From assembly GCA_018340805.1 (NCBI GenBank), contig JACMZG010000008.1:76222416-76286415 (forward strand): a DNA stretch of 64,000 nt, in the 5' to 3' direction. This stretch comes from Microvelia longipes. Taxonomy: Eukaryota; Arthropoda; Insecta; Hemiptera; Veliidae. Under the pieces are notes generated by a model that was not told the DNA's origin, did no database searches, and was given only the letters and a program-made list of their open reading frames with translations. The position numbers and the translations under genes were made by a program. This document shows, in pieces, positions 1 to 11,770 of this stretch (within the stretch, counting starts at the first letter, position 1; each line of letters begins with the position of its first letter).

Positions 1-345
1 ATACGGTTAAAAAACTGGCGTATTAAATACTAACGCGATTCTATCTCTTTTTTAAGACGCTATGTGTACGTATACGCATAGCATTCTGTTTTTAACTAAA
101 TGTGCCCAACGATTAATAAACATACTTCAGGTATAAAGTAAATATCCTCAAAGTGGATTTATGTGGATCATTTTGAATGTATTCAAATAAAGAATAAATT
201 TTTGTTCTTGTTGAATTCGCTTTTGTACCTAACACATAAGAAATCCCATTATGTCCATTAAATCCATTAAATCCATTATGGGAGGGCTAGAGGTAGAAGG
301 CGGATTCAGCTTCTACATCTAGTGAGGGAGGGGGCGGTTTTATTT

Positions 346-421
346 CACACACACATACACACACACACACACACCACACACACACACACACACACCACAC
401 ATTATTATTAATATATATATA

Positions 422-459
<38 letters not shown>
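346..459. repeat. (CA)n followed by (TA)n microsatellite
   Basis: About 55 bp of CA dinucleotides with small interruptions run into an ATT linker and then about 50 bp of TA dinucleotides. Confidence 0.95.
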
Positions 460-462
<3 letters not shown>

Positions 463-970
463 GCTCTATAAGCGATATATGTCTCGCAAAGAACCATTCA
501 TATAACACTTTTATTTTTTACCTCTATTTATTTTTATCCTTCTTTTTTCCTATTTTGTTTTGAAGATCCTGTGGGGGGGGGGCGTTGGATCTCACCCCCT
601 CGTGTAACCGCGCCTGAGTCAGGACTAAGGTATATAAAACATTATAAGATATCATCATACAGCAGCACTATTTACGTGACTCAAGAGTAAATGCTTTTTA
701 CAGGGAGTAAATAAATATTTTATTGACTTTTAGTGTTTGATAATAAAGGAGAATAGACGAAAACAAGTTATACAAATTGACTCGGACTGATCTGTTTACT
801 TTTAGTAAATATTCTCCAATATAAAGTTTACTTAGAAATAATATTTTAGTCAACATCAATCTAGTCCATCCAATCCACTTCCTTCAATACCTTTATATTC
901 ATTTGATGTTGTGTAAATTATTTGTTTGTTGTTGTATAAGAGTTCAATCAGCTTTTTCAAAATATAGTTT

Positions 971-978
971 ATTATATT

Positions 979-1010
<32 letters not shown>

Positions 1011-1056
1011 ATATATATATAATAATATATATATATATATTATATATATATATATA
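971..1056. repeat. Interrupted (TA)n microsatellite
   Basis: TA dinucleotide tract broken by single-base slips. The apparent Tyr-Ile open frame across it is an artefact of the repeat. Confidence 0.95.
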
Positions 1057-1205
1057 AATGAAGAATACATTTATTTTCACTTGCTCAAAAGTAGTACGGT
1101 TACCAAATTACAACATATCAAATTTTCAACATGTTTTTTCATAAAATTCAAAAAATAAATTAGTTATTTTAAAATTGAGGACAAGTTAAATGGAAAGGAT
1201 ACGAC

Positions 1206-1307
1206 CATTCGACAATGGATTTACATTTCTTCCTGACTAAGTTGTCGCTCTTCATCAGGAAGAGAGCTCTGTGGCCCAGAGAATCGTCCTGGTACTCCGC
1301 CATCTGC
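1206..1307 (-). CDS. Candidate single exon, possibly voltage-gated calcium channel alpha-1 N-terminal region
   Basis: On the minus strand a good acceptor (tttttgttacag) opens a GC-richer block. In one frame it reads MAEYQDDSLGHR, then RALFLMKSDN, then LVRKKCKSIVEW. The RAL....N..R..C.SIVEW spacing matches, from memory, the segment just before the first transmembrane helix of Cav1 calcium channel alpha-1 subunits (about 11 of 22 residues). The exon would end at GAATG before a weak donor gtcgta, inside a Trp codon. In another frame the same block reads an acidic tail ending SLPDEERQLSQEEM and a TAA stop (1221-1223), which would make it a last exon. Third positions are GC-rich in the channel frame, unlike the three certain genes, and AT-rich in the other. 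No companion exon is seen in the window. Confidence 0.35.
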
Positions 1308-1385
1308 CTGTAACAAAAATATCACCTTATGACCCATCTAACATTTATTGTTTTAAGACATATAATATGGTGATATGAGAAAAAA

Positions 1386-1850
1386 AATAGGAGGTATGGG
1401 GTACCTCGAAACATTCTCTCACTACATCGGATTCGCTGCGCTCATCAGCACTACTCCGTACTCACTTTTTTCGTCCTCAGATAGTAGGACTACTCGTAAC
1501 TCATTTTGTCTGTATTTTTCATAGGAAATGCGCTAAAACCTTTAAAGATAAACACTAACTGAGCTTTAAACTAGTGCAAATTATAGTGCGCACTGCAATA
1601 GTGCTAGTGAATTTTGACTAATACATTTGAAACTTCGCTTATATTGTGGCAGTATGCCACTCGTATACACTAATAATATGACAAAGTGATACAGAAGAAC
1701 AACCATATGGCCACAGGAAGGACCCAGTGCTGACGACGCGGCAAATTAAATGACAAGTTGTGATGCTACTGTCCAAGTCATAAGGCGTAAAGCACTAATT
1801 GTAAAGAAAATTCACTCGGCTTGCAGACCTCTGCGCAAGAATTTTTATCT
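1386..1850 (-). repeat. 5S-SINE tail fragment joined to foldback family C fragment
   Basis: Positions 1386-1489 match the conserved tail of the 5S-derived SINE family found six more times in the window (gggtacctcg, then seriated cgctcgtcctcag-like motifs). From about 1490 it continues into family C sequence (aactcattttgtctgtattt, then gcgctaaaacctttaaagat). It ends in the family C terminus cggcttgcagacctctgcgc near 1845. Confidence 0.65.
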
Positions 1851-3081
1851 AACATTTTTATGTTTCGAACATTATTTTTCTAAAAATATGACGCCGTTTT
1901 GATGCGCGTTGGTCGATTAACCTTAAAAATCTTAGTTTTTCCCCTTACATGATTTGATTTTGTGCTAAGTTTCATTGACATTTGATCATTTATAGCCGTA
2001 GCGTGTCTGTTACACAAATTACTGTTTGTCTGTTATACAAACAAAACTTTTCGAGTTTTTTGTTCGTAAGTCCTGAAAAGTCGACATTTGATGAAAAGTG
2101 AGTGTTATGTTTTTGCTAATGCAACGAAATAGAAGCAAAAAATAGCTGTTTATAATTTATTAAAATGTTTTATTTTATTTTTTAAAACTTTAAAAACGTT
2201 TAAAAAATATTTTATACGTCTAAAGCGTGTATATGTCTCGAGCAGAGACGAACTTGCTACATATGCTCTAACATCAACCCTGGCAGAAAACAAATGTCCT
2301 GACAGCCACATAACCAGCTGCCAACTCTTTTCTACCTTTTTAAAAAACAACATACCCCCCCCCCCTTTAAAGTTTAAAGAAAATACAGGAAGGGGTTAAT
2401 CTGTTGTAGTTTTTAGCAAATTCTCTTTGGGAAAAATCGCTGAGTTGACTCTTACAATTTTTAGAAAGTTTTTTCAATCACAATTAAATGCAAAAAATAA
2501 CCCCTTTCTAGAAAGGTTTTTTTGCTTTTAAATGTGATTGAAAAAAACTTTCTAGAAAGGGGTTATTTTTTATAGACTTGAAAATTCCCCGAAGAGACGG
2601 GGGCAATTTATATATTCTTACGAGATGAGTAAGCAGTGTTTGTAGTACTTTCCCAGGAGTACCCACATCTAAATTAAGAAATATATTGTTGAGCAAAGGA
2701 AGCACGCATTTAAAAGGAAATTCGTCCGGCTTGCGGATGCCCGCACCAGAATTATTTTTTTTAACTGTTTAGTAAGTTTAAAAGCGTCATTCAAGAAGAT
2801 TAAGGCAGCTTAAGATGAGGTTGAGTAATCATATTTTTAAAGTTCTAAATTTAAAAACTTTTTAGTTTACTCAATTCTTCTTTCAGACTTGACGATTGAA
2901 CTCTTAGTATTTATTCAAGACTCATTTAAGGATCATAAATACAGGTAGGACGCGTTAGTGAAACTTACTCAATTAACGATTTAGAAGAACGTAGAAGAAA
3001 AGAAGTAGAAATATAGTCACGCTTACCTTCTTTACAAAGGGGGACAGACTCCTCCCCTCCCCACATTTATACATAGCTAGT
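1851..3081. other. No gene seen; foldback and family C end
   Basis: Mostly unique AT-rich DNA with short poly-C (2346-2364), the hairpin at 2457-2575 and another family C terminus (cggcttgcggatgcccgcac) near 2725-2750. Short open frames here lack codon structure. Confidence 0.55.
2457..2575. repeat. Interleaved hairpin with ccctttctagaaaggg-type palindromes
   Basis: The block taacccctttctagaaag occurs in both orientations about 60 bp apart and is itself palindromic at TCTAGA. The intervening caatcacaattaaatgc-type sequence is also repeated inverted. Possibly a small foldback remnant; no target duplication identified. Confidence 0.7.
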
Positions 3082-3483
3082 GTTTTATACAACGGCAATG
3101 CGTAGGGTTTTATACAACGGGAATGCGTGGGGTATGGCATAGGGTTTTATAACGGAAATGCGTAGGGTATAGCGTAGGGTTTTACAACGGAAATGAGTGG
3201 TATGGCATAGGGTTTTATAACGGAAATGCGTGTAGGGTATAGCGTAGGTTTTATACAACAGAAATGCGTAGGGTTTATACAACGGGAATGCGTGGGTATG
3301 GCATGGGTTTTAACGGAAATGCGTAGGGTATAGCGTAGGGTTTTATACAACGGAAATGAGTGGGGTATGGCATAGGGTTTTATAACGGAAATGCGTAGGG
3401 TATAGCGTAGGGTTTAATACACAGAAATGCGTAGGTTTTATACACGGCAAAGGGTTTTATACAACGGCATGTTAGGGTATGGC
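3082..3483. repeat. Minisatellite, alternating ~25 and ~33 bp units
   Basis: Units of the form cgtagggttttataacgg + aaatg alternate with gtggggtatggcatagggtt variants for about 400 bp. TAGGG-containing units superficially resemble telomere repeat but the period is far longer. Confidence 0.9.
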
Positions 3484-3832
3484 AAAATAAGAAATATTTG
3501 AAAATAATAAGATAGGATAATATTAAGATAACTCTAATGAGATAAGAAATATAATAAATATATATTGTGAATAAATGATAGATATATTTTTTCGACTTAT
3601 TATATACATGAATAATAATTACCTTGAAATTTTGGCCCCATATTTATTTACTTAAAGGTTTTTACGCCACAAGTACTTTCCCTTTTAAGGTATAGCATGC
3701 TTAATTTCTTCTTACTATAATTCTATTATTTATTCGGATGTTCTTCGGATTCATAACTTAATTGTCTCGAACAAGGTAAGCCGTCGTTGCCCCTAGTGTA
3801 GGCGACGCGGAAAGGAAAAAATACATTAAATA

Positions 3833-4151
3833 CATAGAGATATATTACTAGAGGGGTCCTGTAGGTTAAATTTTGAAACATCGAAAAAGTAACCTGACCA
3901 CATTCGATCATCATTATAATCAAATAAACAAAACAAAACAGTAAATTATACACATAGTAGAATGTTTAAAATACAAATCACAACACAAACAATGTGCAAG
4001 AAGCCAAAAAAAAAGATTTATTATAACCTTAACTCCCTCTTTGAGGAGGTTTCAATGAGGTTACACAAAGCCCCTGAGAGCCCCAAAAAGATGTTTCAGG
4101 CCTCTTAATGTATTAAGATAGGTTATGCCCCCTCTAGTACACAACTCTATG
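3833..4151 (+). mobile_element. hAT-like MITE, copy 1 (319 bp)
   Basis: Non-autonomous DNA element with terminal inverted repeats beginning catagaga and ctagagggg near both ends. It is flanked by an exact 8-bp target duplication attaaata at 3825-3832 and 4152-4159. The 8-bp duplication is what hAT transposons make. Four more copies lie at 32642, 34177, 40066 and 56946. No transposase is encoded. Confidence 0.93.
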
Positions 4152-4317
4152 ATTAAATATGTACATGTTTATGACGCTACCTTTATATAACCCTTATATA
4201 TATAATTACCTTTATATAAAGGAAATTATATAAAGGGGAAAGAACAAATCAAGCCTTCCCAATATAAAATAGAGTCACCGACCCCCACCAATGCTGTGCA
4301 ACCTCGGGCACTCGTAG

Positions 4318-4627
4318 GTTTAATAATCTGAGCAGTGGTGTCAAAACTTATTATTAATTAATTTATTTTTTCAAATTTTTCAAAACAAACATGTTCATAT
4401 ATATCCTAAAAATTATACATAAGACGGCACAGCATTATTTGCAAATACTTGAAGCTTAGTTTATGCTAAGTTTTAGCGCATTTTCATTATTTTTTTTTAA
4501 ATTAAATAATAAGTTGTAAGGCTGGCTCTGGTTATCATGCAAGAAAGCATGATAACCTTTCTAATGCAAGAAAGCGCGCATTTTAAAGTAAATTCGCCCG
4601 ACTTGCGGACCCCGCACCAGAATTTTT
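4318..4627. mobile_element. Foldback family C, degenerate copy
   Basis: Begins with aatctgagcagtggtgtcaa, contains the gctaagttttagcgcatttt core and ends with the family terminus ttcgcccgacttgcggaccc. A secondary hairpin caagaaagcatgataacc lies inside. A complete family copy is at 52148-52556. Confidence 0.6.
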
Positions 4628-5592
4628 AATGTATTATACATTTTATCATAACAATTTATTGTGTAATTTTATTCAAAATCATTATTTATTCATAAAGTTT
4701 TTTATATGGATAATTTTTTATAGAAAAAATTGTCCAAAAAATTATTTGCATTAAGAATAAAATTTTAGATTTATTTATTTGTATAGTTTATTTTGAAATC
4801 GTATATTATTCAATACATAATATGTATTTCATGTTTAATATATTATTTCAGCTATACCTGAAATAATATATTATACATAAAATAGCTATAGCTTGAGTTG
4901 TTATAATAGCTGTATAATGCAGATACAGGAAGTATTTCCCTTACTTAACATTAAAAACATTGTATAACCTTTAACTTGAATATTTTATAGCTTTTCCTCT
5001 TTAGTCTGGATTTTAAAAATCTCATGAGACACAAAGTTAGTTGAATAAATCTATAGGGACCAATAAATTATTATTGCTTTCAAAAATTGTTCAATCAATT
5101 CTTATTATGTTCAAAGTCTACCATATTTCTATTGTTCAAAGTCTTCTATTTTTCTAGAAGAAGAAAAATCATTTTTTGAATTAAAATTACAAACAAAATA
5201 GTTATATACATGCATACGCATATTATACAGACATGCATTTTTTAAAACCAGAAAATTATTTAATACAATCCAGAATATATAATAAATTAAACCTGTGCAT
5301 GAATTTAGAAAGGAAATGGATAAATGAATAAGAGAAGTCTCCCAGTAAAATCTTTGAAACAAGTAGATTATATTAATTTTATTCTTGTCTTTATATAAAT
5401 ACTCACTAATTGTATTTATTTTAGATTCAATAAAAAATAATTTCATACATTAATTTACTAATTTTTATTTATTTGTTTCTCTTATTTTTCGGTATTGCTT
5501 TTTCGAGACGTAGAAAAGGAGCAGGTTTCATAAAATACCACATATTTTATAAGTATAAATAATTAGTTTAAACAAAACTAAAACGGAACCAT
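4628..5592. other. AT-rich DNA, nothing recognised
   Basis: A minus-strand open frame of 105 codons (5129-5446) exists but has no recognisable domain and a composition expected of AT-rich noncoding DNA. Confidence 0.55.
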
Positions 5593-5593
5593 A

Positions 5594-5850
<257 letters not shown>

Positions 5851-5998
5851 TGTGTGTGTGTCTCTTGATTCTTGTGAATAAAAATAATATCTGCGAGAAT
5901 AAGATACTTAGACGATATATATATATATATATATCGTCTAAGTATCTTATTCTCGCAGATATTATTTTTTATTCACAAGAATCAAGAGACACACACAA
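5851..5998. repeat. Near-perfect palindrome, ~63-bp arms around (TA)n
   Basis: The left arm gtgtgtgtc-tcttgattc...cttagacg (5851-5913) is repeated as its reverse complement at 5935-5998, differing only by one A in an A-run. A 21-bp TA core lies between the arms. Outside the arms lie GT/CA and TA tracts that are also mirror images, so symmetry extends further. Either a young foldback or an assembly turn-around. Confidence 0.9.
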
Positions 5999-6029
5999 AC
6001 ACACACACACACACACACAACATATATAT

Positions 6030-6091
<62 letters not shown>

Positions 6092-6159
6092 ATATATATA
6101 TAATGTTTTTTTAATGGAAATCTAAAGCTAAATAGGGCAACAGAATAATAAGAACATCT

Positions 6160-6420
6160 TTCCTATTTGAAATAAAATAGGATTTAAAATAGCAGTGCTT
6201 TTCAAAACAGAATTTGAAATAGCAGCCCTATTAAAATCCTATTTAAAATATTAATCTTATTTAAATCATATAGTAAACAAAATAATTTAAAATATGTCCC
6301 TATTTAATTTAAAATATCAGTCTTAATTAAATCCAATTTAAAATACCAGTTCTATTTAAATCTTATACAAAATCAAATTTAAAATATCGGTCCTGTGCAA
6401 ATTCTATTAAAAATCTTTCA
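6160..6420. repeat. Degenerate tandem repeat, about 35 bp
   Basis: Variants of aaaatatcagtcctatttaa followed by atcctattt recur seven or so times with heavy divergence. Confidence 0.6.
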
Positions 6421-7479
6421 ATATTTATTGTTACAAGGACGTCTTTGTTATTCTAATCCCCTTTTATAATTAATTTTATCAGATTCTTATTAAATTAAAT
6501 ACTACATACCTAAAAATTTCTTGTACGGGAATAATATTTACAGAGTTATCGTGTCCAAGAAGAACTAATTTTGAGCGGACTGAGCCGGCGACGAGAGACT
6601 TAAACGTTAAGATAGTTTAATAGTAGATTTAGTATTCTTTCTTAGCCCCACTATCACATATTTAAATGATGTCACTCAATTTAAACGACCCTAATTGCTC
6701 ACCCACCCGCTTTTATTAATATTTCACTTGTTTTTTGTGTGTGTGTAGTTTTATTTTTAAAAACCTACAAGTCTTGGAAATGTCTTGTTCCGAGGGATTA
6801 ATTAGCCGAGATGGATGTCCTGAATTCGTCCTTGTCTCTTTATTAACTCGCTTTTTGTAATGAGTATTTGAAAAAACAGACGTTTCCTAATTTGAAAATA
6901 TGTAAAAGGCTAATTAAATTGTCGCCAATCTTAAGTAGTGACTATTTAGTTGCACCTTAAATAAATTAGAATAGCTAATAATTATCTCACAGGAGTGAGT
7001 CCTGGTGCTGTAGACATAAACGTTTACCCTAAAACTTGAAGAGGCAGTGGAAGTTTGTTTTAGTTGTCATTCTAGAAAGATAAATCAAAAATCGTTAAGT
7101 CATTATGTATGCTTTGCATGATGGCGGTAAGAGATTATCCTTCGCAATATTCACTTAGGTCTGAGTGAGTACAGGCTATGTCTTCGCCCTGATGAGTTAG
7201 AAGTTACAAAACAGAGTGGGACATAACATTATGTTGAACCATCAATAATTACGAATGTCGAATGGTGGAAAAGTTCGATAATTGGAACAGTTTGTGGACT
7301 AGGACTTCGCTTGTCTCTCGCTCATTTATATTGTGTCGACTATCAATTTTTTGCAAAACTCGGTCAAATTAAATTATACGTGTTTGGCTTGCCAAGCACG
7401 ATAGCAGAAAGAGAGCACAGCCCTTCTTTTTCTAAATACTTCACATTATATTCTTTCAATCAATCCAATTTTCGCTTAA
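6421..7479. other. No gene or clear repeat seen
   Basis: Unique AT-rich DNA in which I recognise no coding exon, RNA gene or element boundary. Confidence 0.5.
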
Positions 7480-7668
7480 TTAATCGTTATATATTTAATA
7501 ACCTGAGCAGTAGCGTCACAGCTTGCTATTTATTATTCGAAGAAAATGCGCTTAAACTGAGCTTCAAGTAAGTGCAAATAATGCTGTGCAAATAATCATA
7601 GGATATATATGCGCCCTTCCTTTGGATAATTAAATTACAAGCTACGACGCTACTGCACAGGTTAAATA
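7480..7668. mobile_element. Foldback family C-like short element
   Basis: Inverted arms: atatttaataacctgagcag plus tagcgtcacagcttg on the left and their complement (caagctacgacgctactgca, then caggttaaatatat) on the right. The core contains gcgcttaaactgagcttcaa, related to family C. No target duplication was defined. Confidence 0.65.
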
Positions 7669-7678
7669 TATACTGAAA

Positions 7679-8448
7679 AATCGGGTACAGGGTACCTCGG
7701 AATATTTCCTCATTACATCGGATTCGCTGTCCTCATCCTCCCTGCTTCAGACTCGCTTCACTCGTTCTCAGAAATACAGTTCGTCAAATTTACACTGCAT
7801 CATGCCTACGGACTCACTTCGCTCGTCCTCAGATAGTATATGCATCCGTATCATTCTCAGCGGTCACCCATACAGCGCTGACCACGCTCTATGCTCCTTA
7901 ATTTTTATGATCCAACAAAAATCATGGATATACCTTTCGTATTTAAACGAAACGTAGTGTGCTTATTTATTAGGTTATACACTTGTACCAAATTTCAACT
8001 CAATTGGACCATTTTCCAATTTTTTATATTTTTTTAAACGTACACAAGTCATTCAATAAAAATTGAGCTAATGCTGATAATAAAATGAAACTTGGCACAT
8101 ATGTTAGTCTTATACATAGTCACATGCGTGCCGAATCTTAATCTGATCGCACCATTTTTCCGCGTTTTATAATCAATCGAAACTTTTGTTGAGTCATTAT
8201 TGCAAGTTAATGACGTCACAAAAAAATATTTTCTGAATAGCACAACTACAGAGGTAGACTGAGTTTTGTACAAAATTTCAACTTTCCAGCATTAATACAC
8301 TGGGCACTACGATGATAACAGGCACACACTCAGGAGGCCATAAAACACCAAAAACAAAAAATTCCTATTTCATCCCGGTTTCGGATTATTTTGTAAACAC
8401 AATATTTTTCCTATATACCTACGGTATAAATGAGGAAAAGTAAAAATT
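7679..8448 (-). mobile_element. 5S rRNA-derived SINE with long 5' module B
   Basis: Read on the minus strand, the element begins with module B. This comprises the ctatatacctacggtataaa-type edge, an acacac/gtgtgt tract, and three lines reading gttgaaatttggtacaa. The 5S-like part follows, with tatgggtgaccgctgagaat resembling the box C region of 5S rRNA. The body and the gaggtaccctgtacccgatt tail come last. Module B and the 5S-SINE each also occur alone in the window, so this is a composite. No open frame of note. Confidence 0.75.
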
Positions 8449-8671
8449 AAGCAACAATTGGATTAATGATCTAGAAAGTACGCATTTCAAAGAAAATTCG
8501 CCCGGCTTGCGGATCTCTGCGCCAGATTTTTTTGTGGATTTTTTTTTGTGGAGACCTTTGAAACGGATTTGTGTCATTGTCCTAGGTTCTCCTTCAGCCA
8601 TTTGGTGAATTTTTTCCAAAGTAAACACGCAAAAGTAATCGGCTCTGATAAAATTTGGCACATATGTAGTC
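8449..8671. repeat. Family C terminus and unclassified repeat
   Basis: Positions 8480-8530 carry the family C end (ttcgcccggcttgcggatct). The rest resembles neither a gene nor a listed family, apart from a module-B-like aatttggcacatatgtagtc just before the TA tract. Confidence 0.5.
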
Positions 8672-8841
<170 letters not shown>

Positions 8842-9333
8842 AAACTATAAACATGTCCATGTCAAGTTTTATCTCACTATTAGCATTAGTTTAATTTTTA
8901 TCGAATGGCATATATAAACGTATATAAATGGTATTTAAATTGTTAAAAATCAGAAAATAATCCATTTTAGTCGGCAGTAGTGAGTATGAGCGTAGCGAAT
9001 CTGATTAGGCGAGGTAAAGTTCCAGTGTACCTCATAATTAATTTTAATAAACAAAAATTACTATTAGAATAAAATCAATCAACGTTTGAAATAAATCGTT
9101 CTGTTTTGGAGCTAAAGAGACCGTTTCTGAAAACTTTACTCTCAGTTAGTTATCTGGCATAGCCTGACTGCAACTATTAAACTTAAATTGCTTTTACTTT
9201 CTTCAGCTTGACAAGTTGTGGTTTTGATTCAAATTTACTACAAAATAATGTTTTTTGAGAAAGTATAAATATATTTTTTATTTATTTTTATTATATTTTT
9301 AATACTTTTTCCTTGACAATAAATTAGACAAAA
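8842..9333. other. No gene seen
   Basis: AT-rich sequence without recognisable coding or element content. Confidence 0.5.
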
Positions 9334-9540
9334 AAATCAGGCAGGGGTACCATAGAACTTTTTCTCACCATATTTCCCAATAAGCTCCTCCTCACCTCTT
9401 TGGTCTCGCTTTGCTTTTCCTTAGAATATGGAAATCACAAAATTTACATTCCAGTAACATCCTTCTATAACACCCTCGTAGGCCCAGCGGTCACCCATCC
9501 AAGTGCTGGTCTCCTTCGATAAGCTTAACATTATTGGTAC
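9334..9540 (-). mobile_element. 5S rRNA-derived SINE (short form)
   Basis: On the minus strand atgttaagcttatcgaagga, then cagcacttggatgggtgacc and gctgggcct. This is the clearest match in the window to the middle and box C region of 5S rRNA (GTTAAGC..., CACTTGGATGGGTGACCGC). The family body and the tail at 9334-9370 follow. It lacks module B, which argues that the 5S part is an independent SINE. Confidence 0.85.
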
Positions 9541-9868
9541 CTTATCCGTAAAAGGTTACAGCTTGACATTAAAATAAGCGTAGACATAGTTGCCGTATTC
9601 AACTGATACTTTGTATACTTATTTACCATTATTGTTTTACCATTATTTAAAAAATGTTTACATGTTAATCCATATTTTTTTATTTGTTCTAAAGGCAAAG
9701 CCTTGTACAAATATTCTAATGTTAACAAAAATTATAGACACAAAAAGTTTAAATAGTTAATTTTAGATAAACATGCTTTGTTAGTAATGAATAATAACTT
9801 AAAAAAGAGAAAAAAATAAATGAAAAAAAGAAATATAACAAAAATAAACATGGCAATAATATATCATT

Positions 9869-10163
9869 CTGGCGCGGTGGTCCGCATGTCGAGCGAATTT
9901 CCTTTGGATGCGAGCACTCAAACCCAGAGTACCTGGGTTCAAATCCTAGTAGGTACAATAATTTTTTATCGTTTTTTTACCTAATATAAGTTTACAACTA
10001 GAAAATAATTCTGGCGCGGTGGTCCGCATGTCGGGCGAATTCCCTTTGGATGCGTATTTCCGTGCTTTTTACATTATATAAGTTTACAAGTACTAAATAA
10101 ATAATTCCGGCGCGGTGGTCCGCTGTCGGGCGAATTTCATTTAGAATGCGTGTTTTCGTGCTA
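9869..10163 (+). repeat. Three direct copies of family C end motif
   Basis: The motif ctggcgcggtggtccgcatg with tcgggcgaattt occurs near 9871, 10010 and 10109. The first copy is followed by cctgggttcaaatcctagta, a good tRNA B-box-like sequence, while ggcgcggtggtccg resembles an A box. The motif may therefore trace to a tRNA, though complete family C copies are foldbacks. No complete tRNA fold was found. Confidence 0.6.
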
Positions 10164-10190
10164 AACAACCCATTTCTTGTTTATACAAGA

Positions 10191-10524
10191 ATGCCCATAG
10201 CGTGGTTCTGGTTCATGCTTTACAACCTAAGCAGTTACTCAATTGTCAAGCACTGCTCGTAACTCATTTTGTCTGTATTTTCCAAAGGAAATGCGCATAA
10301 TCATCCAGTTGTTGTACAAAACTATGCCTCTAAAATAAAAAGTACGCACTATTATTTGCACTAGATTAAAGCTTAGTTACTTATATTTAAGCTTAGTCAG
10401 TTATCTTTAAAGGTTTTAGCGCATTTCCTTTGGAAAATACAGACAAAATGAGTTACGAACAGTACTTGACAATTGAGTAACTGCTTAGGTTCTAAAGCAT
10501 GAACCGGAACCACGCTATGGGCAT
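10191..10524. mobile_element. Foldback element with ~110-bp inverted arms
   Basis: The left arm atgcccatagcgtggttctg... to aaaggaaatgcgc (10191-10301) is mirrored at 10413-10524 with few mismatches. The ~110-bp centre contains repeated aagcttagt blocks. Family C in content (aactcattttgtctgtattt). It could extrude a long hairpin; no coding capacity. Confidence 0.88.
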
Positions 10525-10764
10525 ATTTATATATAATAAGTAGTTAAGAGGAAGATGTATTAAAGATTAAAAATTATACAATTAAAGAATTATACAGAGG
10601 ACATAACATTAATAAATGAAAAATATTTTTTTAGCTTATTAGAAAATAAGTAATAAAATATAAGATATACAAATAAAATATTGCACGTTTGGCAAATATG
10701 GTTAAATCAAAGCTATAATTTTAATTTTCATAGTATGAGAATTTTTTTTATAAAAATTGTATAA

Positions 10765-11172
10765 ATACTAATAATGAGATGCAACTTGACTTCATTGTTG
10801 TTATACATGACTAAATACTTGCAAAATTTTAAATTGATTCAAACATTTTTGTCTGCGTTTTATGAATATTTCAAATGTTTGCTAATTTATTAGTGCTGTT
10901 TAATGACGGCTCGAAATGGATACTTCAAGTAAAGCACGTTAGATCTAATAATTTATTTTTGTACCATGTTTAAACACCTGTAGCATAGACACACTAGGAG
11001 TAACGATTGTAACACACACACACATGCTAACAGACAACTTGGTAAAAACCACTCAGGAAATCTTAAAACACCTGAAACGGATTATTCAGATGAAATCCTG
11101 GTATAGGATTTTTGTGCTAAGACATTACCTTTCCTATATACCTACTTAATAAATAAGGAAAAGTAAAAATAT
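10765..11172 (-). mobile_element. Module B element without 5S part
   Basis: Contains the module B landmarks in order: aataatgagatgcaacttga, agcatagacacactaggag, the acacacac tract, gacaacttggtaaaaaccac, and the tacctac...aggaaaagtaaaaat edge. Diverged from the composite copies. Confidence 0.65.
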
Positions 11173-11329
11173 AATGAAACATAAACTTTGACCTGATTAA
11201 TTTTAACGATTTAGCTATAAAACCATTAGCGGTTAAAAAGTGAGTAGAAAAAGTATAGTTATTCAGAAAAGAAAAAGCATGAAAACAAAAAATGTATATG
11301 CGCGTGCATGTATGCATGTGCATGCGTGC

Positions 11330-11770
11330 GTGTATATGTTTGTATATATGTATAATAATGATAGATACATAAACATGCGCATAGGTATGTAAAATGATAG
11401 TAGATATATAAACATGTATAATATAATGTTAACTCATATATTGTAATGCAATGTTAATATAATATAATTTATAATATATACAAACACGTCTATAAATATG
11501 TATAATAATAAATATATTAACATGTATGTATATAGTAAATATATAAACATTTTAATATAATGTTGATGTGTATAATAATCTAATGTTGATACAAAATAAT
11601 GTATAATATATACAAACATGCATATAAATATGCATAATAATAGTAAGGATGTATATAAACATGTATAATATGATGTTTATTTATATTATGTAACATAATG
11701 TTAATAGAATATATACAACTTATATATTAATATCCACAATAAAAATATATATCATATATTAATATCCACA
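11330..11770. repeat. Degenerate AT-rich tandem array
   Basis: Variants of atataaacatgtataataat with gttaatat spacers recur throughout, with variable spacing. No reading frame is supported. Confidence 0.6.

Larger units (their letters stand above)
1..1205. other. AT-rich left flank, no gene seen
   Basis: No open frame with recognisable protein content was found on either strand. The stretch holds two microsatellite blocks (listed separately), a G-run near 570-580 and otherwise unique AT-rich DNA. Confidence 0.6.

Noticed and set aside
3085..3480. Telomere-like repeat
   Set aside because: TAGGG occurs within 25-33 bp units, not as short tandem TTAGG, so it is an ordinary interstitial minisatellite.
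5129..5446. Minus-strand 105-codon open frame
   Set aside because: No recognisable domain, AT-driven residues and no flanking splice or start context.
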